The translations under genes were made by a program, and so were the position numbers. Below are positions 7,834 to 18,319 of a stretch of 64,000 nucleotides of DNA, in pieces; positions within the stretch are counted from its first letter, which is position 1; each line of letters starts with the position of its first letter. The notes under the pieces are model-generated. The model searched no databases. It had not been told where the DNA came from and saw nothing but the letters and a program-made list of their open reading frames with translations. The stretch covers positions 2,359,622 through 2,423,621 of the forward strand of contig NZ_NTGB01000001.1 of assembly GCF_003072505.1 (NCBI RefSeq), given 5' to 3'. Origin of the DNA: Polynucleobacter rarus. GTDB taxonomy: Bacteria; Pseudomonadota; Gammaproteobacteria; Burkholderiales; Burkholderiaceae.

Positions 7834-8898
7834 TCAACGTATCGCAAATAACCCACCGATACGACGCAGTCCATCCCAAGGATCCATCGGCATTTCTTTC
7901 GCCGGAATACCCTTCGATTGTTTATCAATATCAGCAATCATTTGCAGGGCACGATCAAGGGTTGGTAAATGCATTCTTTGTAATACTTGTGGGATCAACT
8001 GTTCCCTTTTACCCCAAATTCTGCGGGATTTCATGGCAGATGCTAAATGACCACCTTGTAGAACGATTTCTTTTAAAGCTCGTAGTAATCGAATCTCCTC
8101 AGACAAGGTCCACACAATCAAAACTAAAGCCTCGCCTTCACCTTTGAGGCCATCAAGAGTGCGATTGATTCTGGCCATATTGCCTACTAGAAAAGTTTCG
8201 GTGAGCTCGAAAACGTTGTAACGCGCCACATTTAGAATCGATTCCCGAATTTGCTCCTCACTTAAAACTCCCTTAGGATAAATTAAACCTAGCTTTTGGA
8301 TTTCTTGATATGCTGCAATGAGGTTACCTTCAAACTGCTCCACCATAAATTCAACACTTCGTTTACCTGCGTCACCCGCTTCGAACTCTTGCCCATTAAG
8401 TTTGAGACGAGACCGGATCCAATTCGGTAATTCAGAGCGCTCAATGGCATCTAGCCGCACCGCAAAACCAGCTTCATCTAAAGCCACAAACCAAGCTGAT
8501 TTTTGAGTCGCACTATCTAATTTAGGCAAATAAATACAAACAATCGTATCGAAGTCTGAGGTATCCAACTGCTCAATGTGTTTAGCAAACGACTTCAACG
8601 ACTCTGCACCTTCCCGGCCAGGCTTACCTGTAGGGATTGAAAGTTCTAAGAGCTTTTTCTCACCAAAGAGCGATAGTGTTTGAGAGCTACTCATAAGAGC
8701 AGTCCAATCAAAACCAGACTCATTCATCAACGTTTCTCGCTCAGTAAAGCCTTGTTCTTTGACGGTTGCGCGCAGTAAATCTTTCGTTTCCATCATGAAG
8801 AGTGCCTCATCTGAGCTCAGCACGTAAAGCGCTTTCAAAGCCTCTTTACCAGATCTCACGCGCTGTAAATGACTCACTAAAGCGTCTAAGCGATTCAT
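7834..8898 (-). CDS. holA: DNA polymerase III delta subunit
   Basis: A 354-residue clamp-loader delta subunit, which opens the beta clamp. N-terminal ALYVLSSDEALFMMETKDLL and the Asp/Phe-rich FDWTALMSS region are typical of HolA, as are the EGNLIAAYQEIQKLGLIYP motif in the middle and the basic C-terminal helices. Its ATG overlaps the lptE stop by 4 bases (ATGA), so it is translated from the lptE-holA message. In many Burkholderiales proA follows holA; here the accessory block follows instead. Confidence 0.93.
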   Translation of the reverse strand: MNRLDALVSHLQRVRSGKEALKALYVLSSDEALFMMETKDLLRATVKEQGFTERETLMNESGFDWTALMSSSQTLSLFGEKKLLELSIPTGKPGREGAESLKSFAKHIEQLDTSDFDTIVCIYLPKLDSATQKSAWFVALDEAGFAVRLDAIERSELPNWIRSRLKLNGQEFEAGDAGKRSVEFMVEQFEGNLIAAYQEIQKLGLIYPKGVLSEEQIRESILNVARYNVFELTETFLVGNMARINRTLDGLKGEGEALVLIVWTLSEEIRLLRALKEIVLQGGHLASAMKSRRIWGKREQLIPQVLQRMHLPTLDRALQMIADIDKQSKGIPAKEMPMDPWDGLRRIGGLFAIR

Positions 8899-9449
8899 TT
8901 TATAGGGATGGTTGTTAGCGCTGGGGTTGGTTTTTGTTGGAGAGTGCCAAGACGTCTAGCAATTTGGCTCACAATATCCTGACGCATATCCGTCACCAGC
9001 AAAGCTTCTAACTCTCCCGCAGCTGTTGGAGTAGAAATCGAGAAATCCATATCTCTGGTTAAAAAGAGATTCGAGGGCTCAATTAATTCATCGCCTAATG
9101 CATTGCTTACAGAAAAATTAACCGAAGCAACAATCCGGTAAGCAGTAATTTGTCCGGCCGAGTTATAAGACAGAATCTGTTTACCAATCGTCTCATTGAT
9201 ATTGACAATCAATTCTGCTTCTTGAGGATTAGCAACAACCGCTGTATTGACGGCTGTTTTTAAATATCGGTTCAAATACAAGCGCAACTCTTGCGTCATG
9301 GTGCCACTTAGATACAGGGTCTTAAAAGGCAAATTCACCGCACCACGCAAATGGAAACCACAACTACTCACAAGCAAGCTGCCCAGCATTAAACAAACTA
9401 TCAGTAATTTTCTGACAGTTGAGTGAGTAGATAAAAATTGAATGGTCAT
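8895..9449 (-). CDS. lptE: LPS-assembly lipoprotein LptE
   Basis: A 184-residue outer-membrane lipoprotein that plugs LptD in lipopolysaccharide export. A hydrophobic segment KLLIVCLMLGSLLVSSCGF ends in a lipobox with the acylated Cys near residue 30, followed by the family's HLRGAVNLPFKTLYLSG. The C-terminal part MRQDIVSQIARRLGTL is conserved. It overlaps holA by 4 bases and is separated from leuS by 131 bases that include a terminator-like hairpin. Confidence 0.9.
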   Translation of the reverse strand: MTIQFLSTHSTVRKLLIVCLMLGSLLVSSCGFHLRGAVNLPFKTLYLSGTMTQELRLYLNRYLKTAVNTAVVANPQEAELIVNINETIGKQILSYNSAGQITAYRIVASVNFSVSNALGDELIEPSNLFLTRDMDFSISTPTAAGELEALLVTDMRQDIVSQIARRLGTLQQKPTPALTTIPIK

Positions 9450-9529
9450 TTAAATGATAATTAATGGTGATTGTGCTTTTAGCTTCTTAAAACTGACTAC
9501 TCATAACCTAAATATTCGTGAAAAATACT

Positions 9530-9562
9530 TTTAAAAACCAAGATGCGAGCTTTTGCATCTTG
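9530..9562 (-). terminator. intrinsic terminator-like hairpin after leuS
   Basis: CAAGATGC (9539-9546) and GCATCTTG (9555-9562) form an 8-bp stem with an 8-base loop. Read on the minus strand the stem is followed by GTTTTTAAAAG. It lies between the leuS stop and the lptE start, so it should reduce read-through from leuS into lptE-holA. Confidence 0.55.
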
Positions 9563-9580
9563 TATTCATTGCATCTTATA

Positions 9581-12286
9581 TTAAATTACCACATTCACGA
9601 GACGACCTGGTACAACAATCACTTTTTTCGGTGTTGCTCCATCTAGGAGCTTTTGCAAAGTCGGTGTTGCCATCGCAATACTCTCAATCTGCTCCCTGGA
9701 ACTATCTGCAGGCACTAAAAAATCACCGCGTAACTTACCATTGACCTGCAACATGAGTTTGATTTCATTTTGTACCAAGGCACTCTCATCCACTTCTGGC
9801 CATGGTGCATCGAGCAGTTGCCCTAATTCACTTTGGTTGGCTTGATCAAATCCTAAATCGGTCCAAAGCTGTTGGGTAATATGTGGCACGATAGGATACA
9901 AGATTCTGAGCAAGATACTAATGGACTCAACCATCACAGATCCTGAAACCTCGGCACTTTGCTCTAAAGTATTGAGTATTTTCATACAAGCTGATACCAC
10001 GGTGTTGTACTGCATTCTCGAGTAATCAAAATTTGCTTGCTTCAGAATCGTATGGATTTCAAAACGTAATACTTGGTCTTGCTTAGTTAAGTCTTGCTGA
10101 GTGAAGTCTTGCTTATCTAGTGAATTACTAACCGAGCTTGCACTCTGACAAAGCGCTTTATTAGCATCTGCAAAGTTCCACAATCTTCTTAAGAATCTAG
10201 CCGCTCCTTCAACACCGGTTTCTGACCACTCTAATTGCTGCTCAGGAGGAGCTGCGAACATCGTAAAGAGTCTTGAAGTATCTGCACCGTATAAATCGAT
10301 TAAGGTTTGTGGATCGATGCCGTTATTTTTACTTTTGGCCATTTTCTCGACACCACCAATTTCTACTGGCAGACCATCCGATTTAAGGGTCGCACCTTGT
10401 GGTCGGCCTTTTTCATCGAGCTGTAAATCGACATCGGCTGGATTAATCCATTCACGTCGACCATTCGGTAAATCACGGTAATAGGTTTCGTTCAGAACCA
10501 TGCCTTGTGTGAGCAAATTCTTAAATGGCTCATTAAAACTGATGAGGCCTAAATCTCGCATGACCTTGGTCCAGAAACGAGCGTAGAGTAAATGCAAAAT
10601 AGCATGTTCAATCCCGCCAATGTATTGATCCATTGGCATCCAATATTCATTGCGACCATCGACCATTTGCTTCGCATCCGGCCCTGTATACCGCATGAAA
10701 TACCACGACGAATCCACAAAGGTATCCATCGTGTCGGTTTCGCGTCTAGCTGGTTTGCCACACTTTGGACAAGCGCAATTTAAGAAATCAGCTCTTTTAT
10801 TCAGAGGATTACCAGATCCGTCTGGTACGCAGTCTTCAGGTAGTACTACTGGTAAATCTTCCTCAGGCACAGGTACTTCACCGCAACCTGGCGTTTGGCT
10901 ATCCCCACAATGAATAATCGGAATTGGTGTACCCCAATAACGTTGTCTAGAGATACCCCAGTCACGCAGACGATAAGTCGTCTTTTTAGCCCCTAAGTCT
11001 AATTTTTCTAAATCTGTAGCAACGGCCAAAATAGCCTCTGCCACCGTCAAACCGTCATAAGCACCGCTATTGATGACAATTGTATGGTCTTTATCAGCGT
11101 ACCATTCCTGCCAGTGCTCGTTAGTAAAAGGTTTAGCTTTAAGAGAATCCGCTTTTTCTGGATCTTTGAGACCTACGACTTGTTCAATGGGTAAGTCATA
11201 TTTGAGAGCAAAAGCAAAATCTCTTTCATCATGCGCAGGTACGCCCATGACCGCGCCGTCACCATAACTCATCAACACATAATTACCGACCCAAACCGAA
11301 ATCGCTTTACCCGTTAAAGGATGATTAACCGTTAAGCCCGTCGGTAAACCTTCTTTTTCTTGGGTGGCAAGATCTGCTTCGATCACACTACCCTTTTTAC
11401 ATTTCTCAATAAAGGCAGCTAACTCAGGATTGTTTTTTGCAGCATAAGTAGCGAGGGGATGCTCAGGAGCTACAGCAACAAATGTGGCCCCCATAATCGT
11501 ATCGGCGCGCGTTGTAAAGACGTATAACTTACCTTCTTGAATCAGCGCTCCATCTTCTTCAATGGCATGCGGAAAAGCAAAGCGTACTCCAAAGCTTTTA
11601 CCAATCCAGTTTTGTTGCATGATTTTGACGCGCTCTGGCCAGCCTAGTGGTTCTAAATCGTTGAGTAACTCTTCTGCATAGGCCGTGATGTTTAAGTAAT
11701 AGCCCGGAATTTCTCGTTTTTCAACGATAGCGCCTGAGCGCCATCCGCGACCATCAATCACTTGTTCATTGGCAAGTACCGTCTGATCGATTGGATCCCA
11801 GTTCACTACTTGCGTCTTACGATAAGCAATACCTTTTTCTAGCATCTTGAGGAATAACCACTGATTCCAGCGATAGTAATCAGGGGAGCAGGTAGCAATT
11901 TCACGGGACCAATCAATCGAGAGTCCCATCGCCATCATCTGCTTTTTCATATAAGCGATATTGGAGTAGGTCCACTGCGCTGGTGGTACTTGATTATTGA
12001 TCGCCGCATTTTCAGCTGGCATACCAAAAGCATCCCAGCCCATCGGCATCAACACATTAAAGCCTTGCATGCGCAGTTGGCGTGCCATCACATCATTAAT
12101 TGTGTAATTACGCACATGCCCCATATGTAATTTGCCAGAAGGATAGGGCAACATGGAGCAGGCATAAAATTTTGGCTTTAAGCTGCCATCCGGATTTTTT
12201 GCTTCTTCTTCAACGCGGTAGACATTGGCGTCTTGCCACTTTTGACGAACTTCTAATTCTACAGTGCGATGGTCATACTGGGTCAT
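9581..12286 (-). CDS. leuS: leucyl-tRNA synthetase
   Basis: A 901-residue class Ia synthetase charging tRNA-Leu. The HIGH motif appears as HMGH in [16 protein letters not shown] (about 47-62) and the KMSKS loop as KMAKS near residue 648. The CP1 editing domain with [20 protein letters not shown] lies between. It is longer than the usual 860-880 residues partly because of a Gln/Asp-rich insert near residue 730 built of 5-residue repeats (see 10076-10120). dapB lies 33 bases upstream on the same strand. Confidence 0.97.
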   Translation of the reverse strand: MTQYDHRTVELEVRQKWQDANVYRVEEEAKNPDGSLKPKFYACSMLPYPSGKLHMGHVRNYTINDVMARQLRMQGFNVLMPMGWDAFGMPAENAAINNQVPPAQWTYSNIAYMKKQMMAMGLSIDWSREIATCSPDYYRWNQWLFLKMLEKGIAYRKTQVVNWDPIDQTVLANEQVIDGRGWRSGAIVEKREIPGYYLNITAYAEELLNDLEPLGWPERVKIMQQNWIGKSFGVRFAFPHAIEEDGALIQEGKLYVFTTRADTIMGATFVAVAPEHPLATYAAKNNPELAAFIEKCKKGSVIEADLATQEKEGLPTGLTVNHPLTGKAISVWVGNYVLMSYGDGAVMGVPAHDERDFAFALKYDLPIEQVVGLKDPEKADSLKAKPFTNEHWQEWYADKDHTIVINSGAYDGLTVAEAILAVATDLEKLDLGAKKTTYRLRDWGISRQRYWGTPIPIIHCGDSQTPGCGEVPVPEEDLPVVLPEDCVPDGSGNPLNKRADFLNCACPKCGKPARRETDTMDTFVDSSWYFMRYTGPDAKQMVDGRNEYWMPMDQYIGGIEHAILHLLYARFWTKVMRDLGLISFNEPFKNLLTQGMVLNETYYRDLPNGRREWINPADVDLQLDEKGRPQGATLKSDGLPVEIGGVEKMAKSKNNGIDPQTLIDLYGADTSRLFTMFAAPPEQQLEWSETGVEGAARFLRRLWNFADANKALCQSASSVSNSLDKQDFTQQDLTKQDQVLRFEIHTILKQANFDYSRMQYNTVVSACMKILNTLEQSAEVSGSVMVESISILLRILYPIVPHITQQLWTDLGFDQANQSELGQLLDAPWPEVDESALVQNEIKLMLQVNGKLRGDFLVPADSSREQIESIAMATPTLQKLLDGATPKKVIVVPGRLVNVVI
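10076..10120 (-). repeat. three 15-bp tandem repeats inside leuS
   Basis: GTCTTGCTTAGTTAA, GTCTTGCTGAGTGAA and GTCTTGCTTATCTAG follow directly on one another (plus-strand reading). They encode [15 protein letters not shown] in frame, a small minisatellite at the junction between the catalytic core and the anticodon-binding domain of LeuS. Confidence 0.75.
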
Positions 12287-12319
12287 ACGTTATTCTTTTC
12301 TTCTTGAAAATATCGACAA

Positions 12320-13135
12320 TTAAAGTTGGTTCAAACCTAAAACATCCTGCATATCAAAAAAGCCAGTTGCTTCTTGATTTAAAAAACGGGCAGCACGAAG
12401 AGCTCCTTGAGCATAGGACATACGACTGGCGGATTTATGCGTGATTTCGATCCGCTCCCCATCCCCCGCAAATAAGACCGTGTGATCACCCACAATATCG
12501 CCACCTCGAATGGTTGCAAAACCAATCGTGCCCTCTTGACGCTCACCAGTATGGCCTTCACGCGACATCACGGCCCATTCTTTGAGATCTTTACCCTGTA
12601 CTTTGGCAATCACCTCACCCATTTTCAGTGCAGTCCCGGACGGTGCATCTACTTTATGTTTATGGTGCGCTTCAATCACTTCAATGTCATAGCCTTGATT
12701 CAAAATCTTGGCAGCTAGTTCTAATAACTTAAAGGTAGCATTCACACCAACGCTCATATTTGGCGCAAAGACAATTGCTGTGCGAGTACTTAGTTCTTTT
12801 AACTCGGCTTGCTCTGAAGCGCTGAGCCCCGTGGTACCAATAATCATTTTGATACCATGCTCTGCAGCATAACGAGCATGATTCATCGTGCCTTCCGGCC
12901 GGGTAAAATCAATCAAAAATCTGGCATTCGTTAAACCTTGGCCAAGATCAGCAGTAATCACGACACCAGTTTGTTTACCGAGTGTTGCTCCTGCATCTTG
13001 ACCAATTGCTGGACTTTGAGCAATATCTAGTGCACCGACGAGGGTAGCATCACTACTTGCCAAAATCGTTTCAATCAACATTTTGCCCATCCGACCGGAT
13101 GCGCCTGCTACGGCTATTGGTAAAGTAGATTTCAT
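12320..13135 (-). CDS. dapB: 4-hydroxy-tetrahydrodipicolinate reductase
   Basis: A 271-residue NAD(P)H-dependent reductase of the DAP/lysine pathway. It shows the nucleotide-binding [13 protein letters not shown] at 8-20, the catalytic [18 protein letters not shown] around 155-172 and the substrate-binding APNMSVGVN segment. It supplies meso-DAP for peptidoglycan as well as lysine. It lies between bamE and leuS on the same strand; bamE-dapB order is common in Burkholderiales. Confidence 0.96.
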   Translation of the reverse strand: MKSTLPIAVAGASGRMGKMLIETILASSDATLVGALDIAQSPAIGQDAGATLGKQTGVVITADLGQGLTNARFLIDFTRPEGTMNHARYAAEHGIKMIIGTTGLSASEQAELKELSTRTAIVFAPNMSVGVNATFKLLELAAKILNQGYDIEVIEAHHKHKVDAPSGTALKMGEVIAKVQGKDLKEWAVMSREGHTGERQEGTIGFATIRGGDIVGDHTVLFAGDGERIEITHKSASRMSYAQGALRAARFLNQEATGFFDMQDVLGLNQL

Positions 13136-13256
13136 ATGTTTATTTAAAAAAATAGTAGCGTAAGGATTGTGAATTGAATCTATTTAGGTATGCTTTGGGG
13201 GTATTTAATTGAAATAAGGTTAATTCCAATTAATAACCATTCCCGTAAATTAAAAA

Positions 13257-13703
13257 TTACCGATCCGCTTTACGCAGGTCATTTCTGATGGCATCAATTT
13301 CAAGTATCAAATCTTTTTCATTTGGTAAGTTATCAGCATCAATCTTGGCTAATTTTGTACCTTCAAAAGTTAAAGTGACTCGTCTTTGTTGCATATCCTT
13401 TGAATCACCTTTGCGATATACAAAGACATAATCCCAACGATTTACGTGGAATATATCATTCAAGAGTGGCGTGCCCAAAATCGCTTTTACTTGATCTTTT
13501 GACATCCCAGGTCTGATGGACTCTAATAAATCTTTTGAGATCACATTGCCTTGCACAAGATCTGGTCGGTAAGGATTAAATACCCGAGTTACAAGGTCAT
13601 CTTTCTCCTTCACCAAGGTAGGTTTATTCGCGGTACTTGAACAAGCACCCAATACCAGTGTCGTACTTACTACCAAAATAATTAACTTTAGTGTCTTTGT
13701 CAT
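13257..13703 (-). CDS. bamE: outer-membrane assembly lipoprotein BamE (SmpA/OmlA)
   Basis: A protein of 148 residues from ATG 13703; the reading frame extends to an ATG at 13736, but the internal start places a signal peptide TLKLIILVVSTTLVLGACSS at the N terminus with lipobox LGAC. The SmpA/OmlA domain has the hallmark ISKDLLESIRPGMSKDQVKA and LGTPLLNDIFHVNRWDYVF. It is an accessory subunit of the BAM beta-barrel machine. It is divergent from fur, a long-known neighbour pair. Confidence 0.93.
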   Translation of the reverse strand: MTKTLKLIILVVSTTLVLGACSSTANKPTLVKEKDDLVTRVFNPYRPDLVQGNVISKDLLESIRPGMSKDQVKAILGTPLLNDIFHVNRWDYVFVYRKGDSKDMQQRRVTLTFEGTKLAKIDADNLPNEKDLILEIDAIRNDLRKADR

Positions 13704-13882
13704 AAAATTCAAGCCTAGATAGAGAAAGTGAAGCATACCTATTAGATATCTGAGTGCTAATTTTAACGCTTAACGGATGAATCTTCTGAATATTTCACCT
13801 TTTTTCCCTAAACGATTTACTTTTGAATACAATCTAGATTCGTAGAGTAGTATTTTCGATTAGCAATTCAACCCGTTTTCTC

Positions 13883-14332
13883 ATGGCAACCAACTCCAAC
13901 TCTTCTAACGACTTACGTAATATTGGGCTCAAAGTAACGGGTCCTCGGATTAAGATTTTGGAGTTCTTTCACCAAAATCCAGGGGCTCACTATAGTGCCG
14001 ATGATATTTATCTTGCGCTGAGTAAAGATGGCATGGATATTGGTTTAGCCACCGTTTACAGAGTATTAACCCAGTTTGAACAAGCTGGTATTTTGCTGCG
14101 TAATCATTTCGAATCGGGCAAAGGCGAAGGAAAAGCGATATTTGAGCTCAACGAAGGTGTGCACCATGATCATCTAGTTTGTTTAGATTGTGGTCATGTT
14201 GAAGAATTCGTTGATAGCGCCATTGAAAATCGTCAACGGGAAATCGCCAGCAAATTAGGCTTTATTCTTGAAGAACACGTCCTAGCGATGTACGGGTCTT
14301 GTACAAAGAAAAACTGCAAATATAAAACTTAA
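13883..14332 (+). CDS. fur: ferric uptake regulator Fur
   Basis: A 149-residue metal-dependent repressor. The winged helix occupies about residues 12-85 (DIGLATVYRVLTQFEQAG recognition helix). The dimer domain carries HHDH at 94-97, the Cys pair C100/C103 in LVCLDCGHVEEF and a second Cys pair in SCTKKNC (C140, C145), a complete set of structural zinc ligands. It is divergently transcribed from bamE with about 180 bases between. Confidence 0.95.
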   Translation: MATNSNSSNDLRNIGLKVTGPRIKILEFFHQNPGAHYSADDIYLALSKDGMDIGLATVYRVLTQFEQAGILLRNHFESGKGEGKAIFELNEGVHHDHLVCLDCGHVEEFVDSAIENRQREIASKLGFILEEHVLAMYGSCTKKNCKYKT

Positions 14333-14333
14333 T

Positions 14334-14468
14334 TTACTTGTCGTCTTTGGTAATTAAAGCGACATCTCCGCAAAATCCACAACTCCGATTCTGCATAATA
14401 ATCTTCTCTATTTGTTGCCAATTTTCAAAGGCACTGAAACTTACTGTTGTTTTATTTACAATACTCTA
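14334..14468 (-). pseudogene. possible small gene or remnant with a CxxC motif
   Basis: A minus-strand stretch of about 44 codons, open from 14468 to a TAA at 14334, reads as plausible protein: VSFSAFENWQQIEKIIMQN then SCGFCGDVALITKDDK. The only ATG (14396) would give 20 residues, so if real this is the 3' remnant of a longer gene. No family is recognised. Confidence 0.25.
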
Positions 14469-14491
14469 AATTTAAATCCCAAACTTGGTGC

Positions 14492-14520
14492 TTGACACTC
14501 CCTTATATTGTTGATAATAA
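14492..14520 (+). promoter_or_regulatory. possible sigma70 promoter for the WecA-like gene
   Basis: TTGACA at 14492-14497 and TAATAA at 14515-14520, 17 bases apart, about 130 bases upstream of the start codon. The -35 is perfect and the -10 moderate. Confidence 0.45.
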
Positions 14521-14648
14521 TGAACTAATTTCCGCACATCCACCGTTCAAGGGAGTCCTTATAGCTTATCTTTCTATCGAATTAACATCAAACTTCTATA
14601 TACTTTCAGAACATTTTCCTTTTTAGTCAAATTTTACAAAATAGATCA

Positions 14649-15761
14649 ATGTCATACCCGATTATCACTCTTCTAATCTCTTACTTTCTTACATTTTTAA
14701 TTGTTAAGAATGCGGATTGGCATCTTCATTTATCAAGCGATCATCAGCACGGACCCCAAAAATTGCATTCAGGGTCTATTTCCCGGATTGGCGGTCTTGG
14801 CATTTTCCTCTCCCTCGTTATTGTTGTTATTACAAATTACTTTCTAGAGGAAAATCCAAGTAAAGATTTTTTAGTTTTCTTCATTTGTACACTTCCTTGT
14901 TTTGTCATTGGTATTCGTGAGGACTTCACTAACAAGGTGGGGGTCAAACTCAGATTATTATTCACAGCCATTTCAGCCTTAATTGGCATTTATTTCCTAG
15001 ATGGCTTAATTTATAGCGTTGATCTGCCGATGGTGGATGATTTATTGAAGATGAAATGGTTTTGTTATGTTTTAACCATCTTCGCAATTACTGGTATTTC
15101 GAATGCTTACAACATCATTGATGGTCTCAATGGCTTAGCTGGCATGGTAGGTATCGTTTCATTATTAGCCATCTATTATATTGCCTATCTTTTTGGTGAT
15201 CACTACATCCTATTCTTGGCCCAAATTTTAATTGCTAGTATTTTAGGATTTTTACTTTGGAACTACCCCAAAGGGAAGATTTTTTTAGGGGATGCTGGCG
15301 CCTATCTGATTGGGTTTTGTAGTGGCTTTTTATCTTTATTATTGGTCGATCGCCATACGGAAATTTCGCCTTGGTTTGCCTTGTTGGTCAATTTCTACCC
15401 CATCTTTGAAACCATATATTCAATTTTCCGTAGAAAAGTAAGTAAGAATCAAGATCCAACCGCCCCAGATGCACAACATTTTCATTCTCTCGTCTACTTT
15501 TGGCTAAAGCATCGGTCACCTGAGAGCAATGGTAAAGATCTAAAACTGCCTTTATGGGTCAAAAATGCACAGGCTTCTACTATCCTTTGGGTTTTGCCAA
15601 TTTCGTGTACTATCCCAGCTGTGTTATTTTTCGACAACTCTTTTATTTTGAAATCTTTTACTTTCTTGTTTTGTGTTACTTACGTCCTCGTTTACCGGCT
15701 ACTAATCAAAAGCAATAACACATCAGTTATTAATGAAGTTACTTCAGGAGCGAAGGTTTAA
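14649..15761 (+). CDS. WecA/MraY-like undecaprenyl-phosphate sugar-1-phosphate transferase
   Basis: A 370-residue polytopic inner-membrane protein with about ten hydrophobic segments. It carries the family motifs HGPQKLHSGSISRIGG (about 34-49), the catalytic NAYNIIDGLNGLAGM near 155-169 and FLGDAGAYLIGF near 218, and a cytosolic HFHSLVYFW loop near 280. Such enzymes transfer a HexNAc-1-phosphate to the lipid carrier at the start of O-antigen or surface glycan synthesis. It stands alone, with no glycan cluster beside it; the sugar cannot be inferred. Confidence 0.85.
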   Translation: MSYPIITLLISYFLTFLIVKNADWHLHLSSDHQHGPQKLHSGSISRIGGLGIFLSLVIVVITNYFLEENPSKDFLVFFICTLPCFVIGIREDFTNKVGVKLRLLFTAISALIGIYFLDGLIYSVDLPMVDDLLKMKWFCYVLTIFAITGISNAYNIIDGLNGLAGMVGIVSLLAIYYIAYLFGDHYILFLAQILIASILGFLLWNYPKGKIFLGDAGAYLIGFCSGFLSLLLVDRHTEISPWFALLVNFYPIFETIYSIFRRKVSKNQDPTAPDAQHFHSLVYFWLKHRSPESNGKDLKLPLWVKNAQASTILWVLPISCTIPAVLFFDNSFILKSFTFLFCVTYVLVYRLLIKSNNTSVINEVTSGAKV

Positions 15762-15766
15762 TTTAA

Positions 15767-15784
15767 ACTTGGAGTAATCCAAGT
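15767..15784. terminator. hairpin between convergent genes
   Basis: ACTTGGA and TCCAAGT form a perfect 7-bp stem with a GTAA tetraloop in the 31-base gap between two convergent genes. The minus-strand side is followed by TTTAAATT. Probably a weak terminator. Confidence 0.4.
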
Positions 15785-15792
15785 ATCTGTGT

Positions 15793-17220
15793 TCAAAGCA
15801 GCAGAAGCTTGTTTGGATTGAATAGGTTCTCTGGATCTAAGGCTTTTTTGATATTTCTCATCATTTGATAAGCTACACTGCCGCGATGCTCTAACAGGTA
15901 CTCCCGTTTCAGTTGGCCAATGCCGTGTTCGGCAGAAATCGATCCACCAAATAATTGAATTTGTGCAAAAACAATCTGCGTAATCCTTTCTTCATGCTCC
16001 TGAATATAACTAGCTTCGGCACCCCTCGGTGCACAAAAGTTGTAATGTAAGTTACCGTCGCCTAAGTGGCCAAAATTAATAATCTGTAATCCTGGAAACT
16101 GTTCACTTAATAAGCGGTCGGTACTTGCAATAAAACCTGCTATTTTTGAGATCGCAAAGGAGATATCAAATTTGATATTACCCGGCTCTTTTGCCTGCGC
16201 TAAAGTAATATGATGGCGAATTCCCCAAAATTCATTCACCTGCGCTTGGGATGTGGCGATGGCAGCATCTAGGATTCTGCCGTTTTCTAGATAACCCTCG
16301 AGAGTGCTTTCTAAAATATCCTGAATACGATGCAAAGCTTGGTCTTGATCCTGATCAAAATTAGCCAATTCAATCAGAAGTGTGTATTGACCTGTTAAAA
16401 AAATAGGTCTTTGATACTGCGGAAAATGTTCCATGGTTAAGGCCAGGGACTCTCGGGACATCATCTCAAAAGCACATAATTCATTACCAGCCAGGCGTTG
16501 TAGATCTTGCAGGAGGGCAATCATCTCTGGTAATTCGTTGATCGCCACAAGTGCCGCATAATGACCCAATGGAGCTGGAAAAATTTTAAATACACCGGCA
16601 GTAATAATGCCCAATGTACCCTCAGAGCCAATTAACAAGTTTTTTAAGTCATAACCGGTATTGTCTTTACGCAGACCCTTTAATTGCGAGTAGATCTCAC
16701 CATTAGCAAGAACCGCTTCAATTCCCACACAGATGTCACGCGTATTGCCATACCTCAGAACATTAACGCCGCCAGCGTTGGTCGCTAAATTACCGCCAAT
16801 AGTACAACTCCCCTGCGCAGCTAAACTTAGTGGAAAAAATGCGCCACTTGCTTGTACTTTTTCTTGAACGGTTTGTAAGATGCAACCTGCCTCGACCGTA
16901 ATCGTTTGGTTTTCTAAATCCATTTCTCGGATTTGATTAAGGCGCTTGAGGGATAAAATGATTTGTGCATTATCACCCTCTGGAGTCGCTCCACCACACA
17001 AACCGGTATTGCCCCCTTGAGGAACGATTTTGACTTTTAGCTCCCCACATAACTTGACGACCTTAGCAACCTGTTCAGTGGTTTTAGGAAGTGCTACAGC
17101 AAGTGCACTCCCAGAAAAAATCCCGCGCCAATCGGTTAAGAACGGGGCTAGATCTTCTTTTTCAAACAAAACGCCTGCAGAACCTAAAAGGTCTTGCAGG
17201 CGTTGAATGACGGCGTGCAT
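15793..17220 (-). CDS. FAD-linked oxidoreductase (GlcD / D-2-hydroxyacid dehydrogenase family)
   Basis: A 475-residue VAO-type flavoprotein. The FAD-binding domain shows VKIVPQGGNTGLCGGATPEG near 59-78 and CTIGGNLATNAGGVNVLRYG near 139-158; the C-terminal cap has GHLGDGNLHYNF and SISAEHGIGQLKREYL, typical of D-lactate, glycolate (GlcD) and D-2-hydroxyglutarate dehydrogenases. The exact substrate is not determined. It lies 29 bases behind gap on the same strand and may be co-transcribed with tkt-gap. Confidence 0.88.
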   Translation of the reverse strand: MHAVIQRLQDLLGSAGVLFEKEDLAPFLTDWRGIFSGSALAVALPKTTEQVAKVVKLCGELKVKIVPQGGNTGLCGGATPEGDNAQIILSLKRLNQIREMDLENQTITVEAGCILQTVQEKVQASGAFFPLSLAAQGSCTIGGNLATNAGGVNVLRYGNTRDICVGIEAVLANGEIYSQLKGLRKDNTGYDLKNLLIGSEGTLGIITAGVFKIFPAPLGHYAALVAINELPEMIALLQDLQRLAGNELCAFEMMSRESLALTMEHFPQYQRPIFLTGQYTLLIELANFDQDQDQALHRIQDILESTLEGYLENGRILDAAIATSQAQVNEFWGIRHHITLAQAKEPGNIKFDISFAISKIAGFIASTDRLLSEQFPGLQIINFGHLGDGNLHYNFCAPRGAEASYIQEHEERITQIVFAQIQLFGGSISAEHGIGQLKREYLLEHRGSVAYQMMRNIKKALDPENLFNPNKLLLL

Positions 17221-17249
17221 TGAAATGAAGTAAGCGGATTACTTAAATT

Positions 17250-18263
17250 TTACTTCGCTTGCATCAGAGCAACCGTTGCATTTAACATCTGGCAACTGTA
17301 ACCCCACTCATTGTCATACCAAGATAAAACTTTAACTAATTTACCATCTTTGGAAACGCGCGTTTGCGTACTATCAAAAATACTTGGGTAAGGATTATGA
17401 TTAAAGTCGACGGATACTAATGGCAAAGTGTTGTAAGCTAGGATGCCTTTGAGCTCACCTTCACTTGCCGTTTTGAGGATTTGATTGACTTCTTCAAGGG
17501 TGGTTGCTCTACTCGCAGTAAAGGTTAAATCGACTACTGAGACATTGATGGTCGGAACACGCATCGCAAAGCCATCAAACTTACCTTGTAAAGCCGGCAG
17601 TACTAGGCCGACTGCTTTAGCAGCGCCCGTTTTTGTCGGAATCAAACTTTGTGTTGCAGAACGCGCACGGCGCATATCTTTGTGGTACACATCGGTTAAA
17701 ACTTGGTCATTGGTAAACGAATGGATGGTCGTCATCAAACCGGCATCAATCCCGATTTGTTCTAGTAATGGCTTGACGAGTGGTGCTAAACAGTTCGTTG
17801 TACAACTAGCGTTGGATACAACTAAATCACTCGCTTTTAACACCTGATGATTAACACCATACACAACCGTTGCGTCTACATCATCGCCACCAGGAGCAGA
17901 GATGAGTACTTTTTTTGCCCCTTGGGCAATATGTACCATCGCTTTTTCTTTCGTCGTAAACGCACCAGAACACTCTAAAACCACATCAACTTGATGTTCA
18001 CCCCATGGTGTTTCTAGAGGATTACGGGTGGAATACATCCGGATCCGATCGCCATCAATCACTAAGTATTCGCCGTCTACTGTTACGGTAGAACTAAATT
18101 TACCGTGAGCGGAGTCATATTGGGTCAAGTGAGCATTGATATCGATACCACCCAAGCCATTAATGGCAACAACTTTTAAATCAGTTCTTTTTTCCTCATA
18201 AATGGCTCTGAGAACCATTCTGCCAATACGCCCATAACCGTTAATTGCTACCCGAATCGTCAT
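17250..18263 (-). CDS. gap: glyceraldehyde-3-phosphate dehydrogenase
   Basis: A 337-residue type I GAPDH. It has the NAD-binding [19 protein letters not shown] at 4-22, the catalytic [12 protein letters not shown] with the active Cys near 155, and the [14 protein letters not shown] segment. It follows tkt after 56 bases, an arrangement shared with many Burkholderiales (tkt-gap), linking the pentose phosphate and glycolytic pools. Confidence 0.97.
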   Translation of the reverse strand: MTIRVAINGYGRIGRMVLRAIYEEKRTDLKVVAINGLGGIDINAHLTQYDSAHGKFSSTVTVDGEYLVIDGDRIRMYSTRNPLETPWGEHQVDVVLECSGAFTTKEKAMVHIAQGAKKVLISAPGGDDVDATVVYGVNHQVLKASDLVVSNASCTTNCLAPLVKPLLEQIGIDAGLMTTIHSFTNDQVLTDVYHKDMRRARSATQSLIPTKTGAAKAVGLVLPALQGKFDGFAMRVPTINVSVVDLTFTASRATTLEEVNQILKTASEGELKGILAYNTLPLVSVDFNHNPYPSIFDSTQTRVSKDGKLVKVLSWYDNEWGYSCQMLNATVALMQAK

Positions 18264-18319
18264 GAATTACTCCTGAATTAAATATAAATTGTTGTCTCGC
18301 TATTTTTATAGTTTTAACT

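Larger units (their letters stand above)
14333..14648. other. 316-base stretch between fur and the WecA-like gene
   Basis: No full gene. On the minus strand a short frame ends at 14334 (see 14334-14468) and on the plus strand a promoter-like TTGACA/TAATAA pair lies at 14492-14520. The rest is AT-rich with no recognised structure. Confidence 0.5.

Noticed and set aside
7791..8147. 118-codon plus-strand frame over the end of holA
   Set aside because: Opposite a clear holA reading frame and without features of its own.
14505..14525. GATAATAATGA resembling part of a Fur box near fur
   Set aside because: Matches only about half of the consensus and overlaps a better promoter interpretation.
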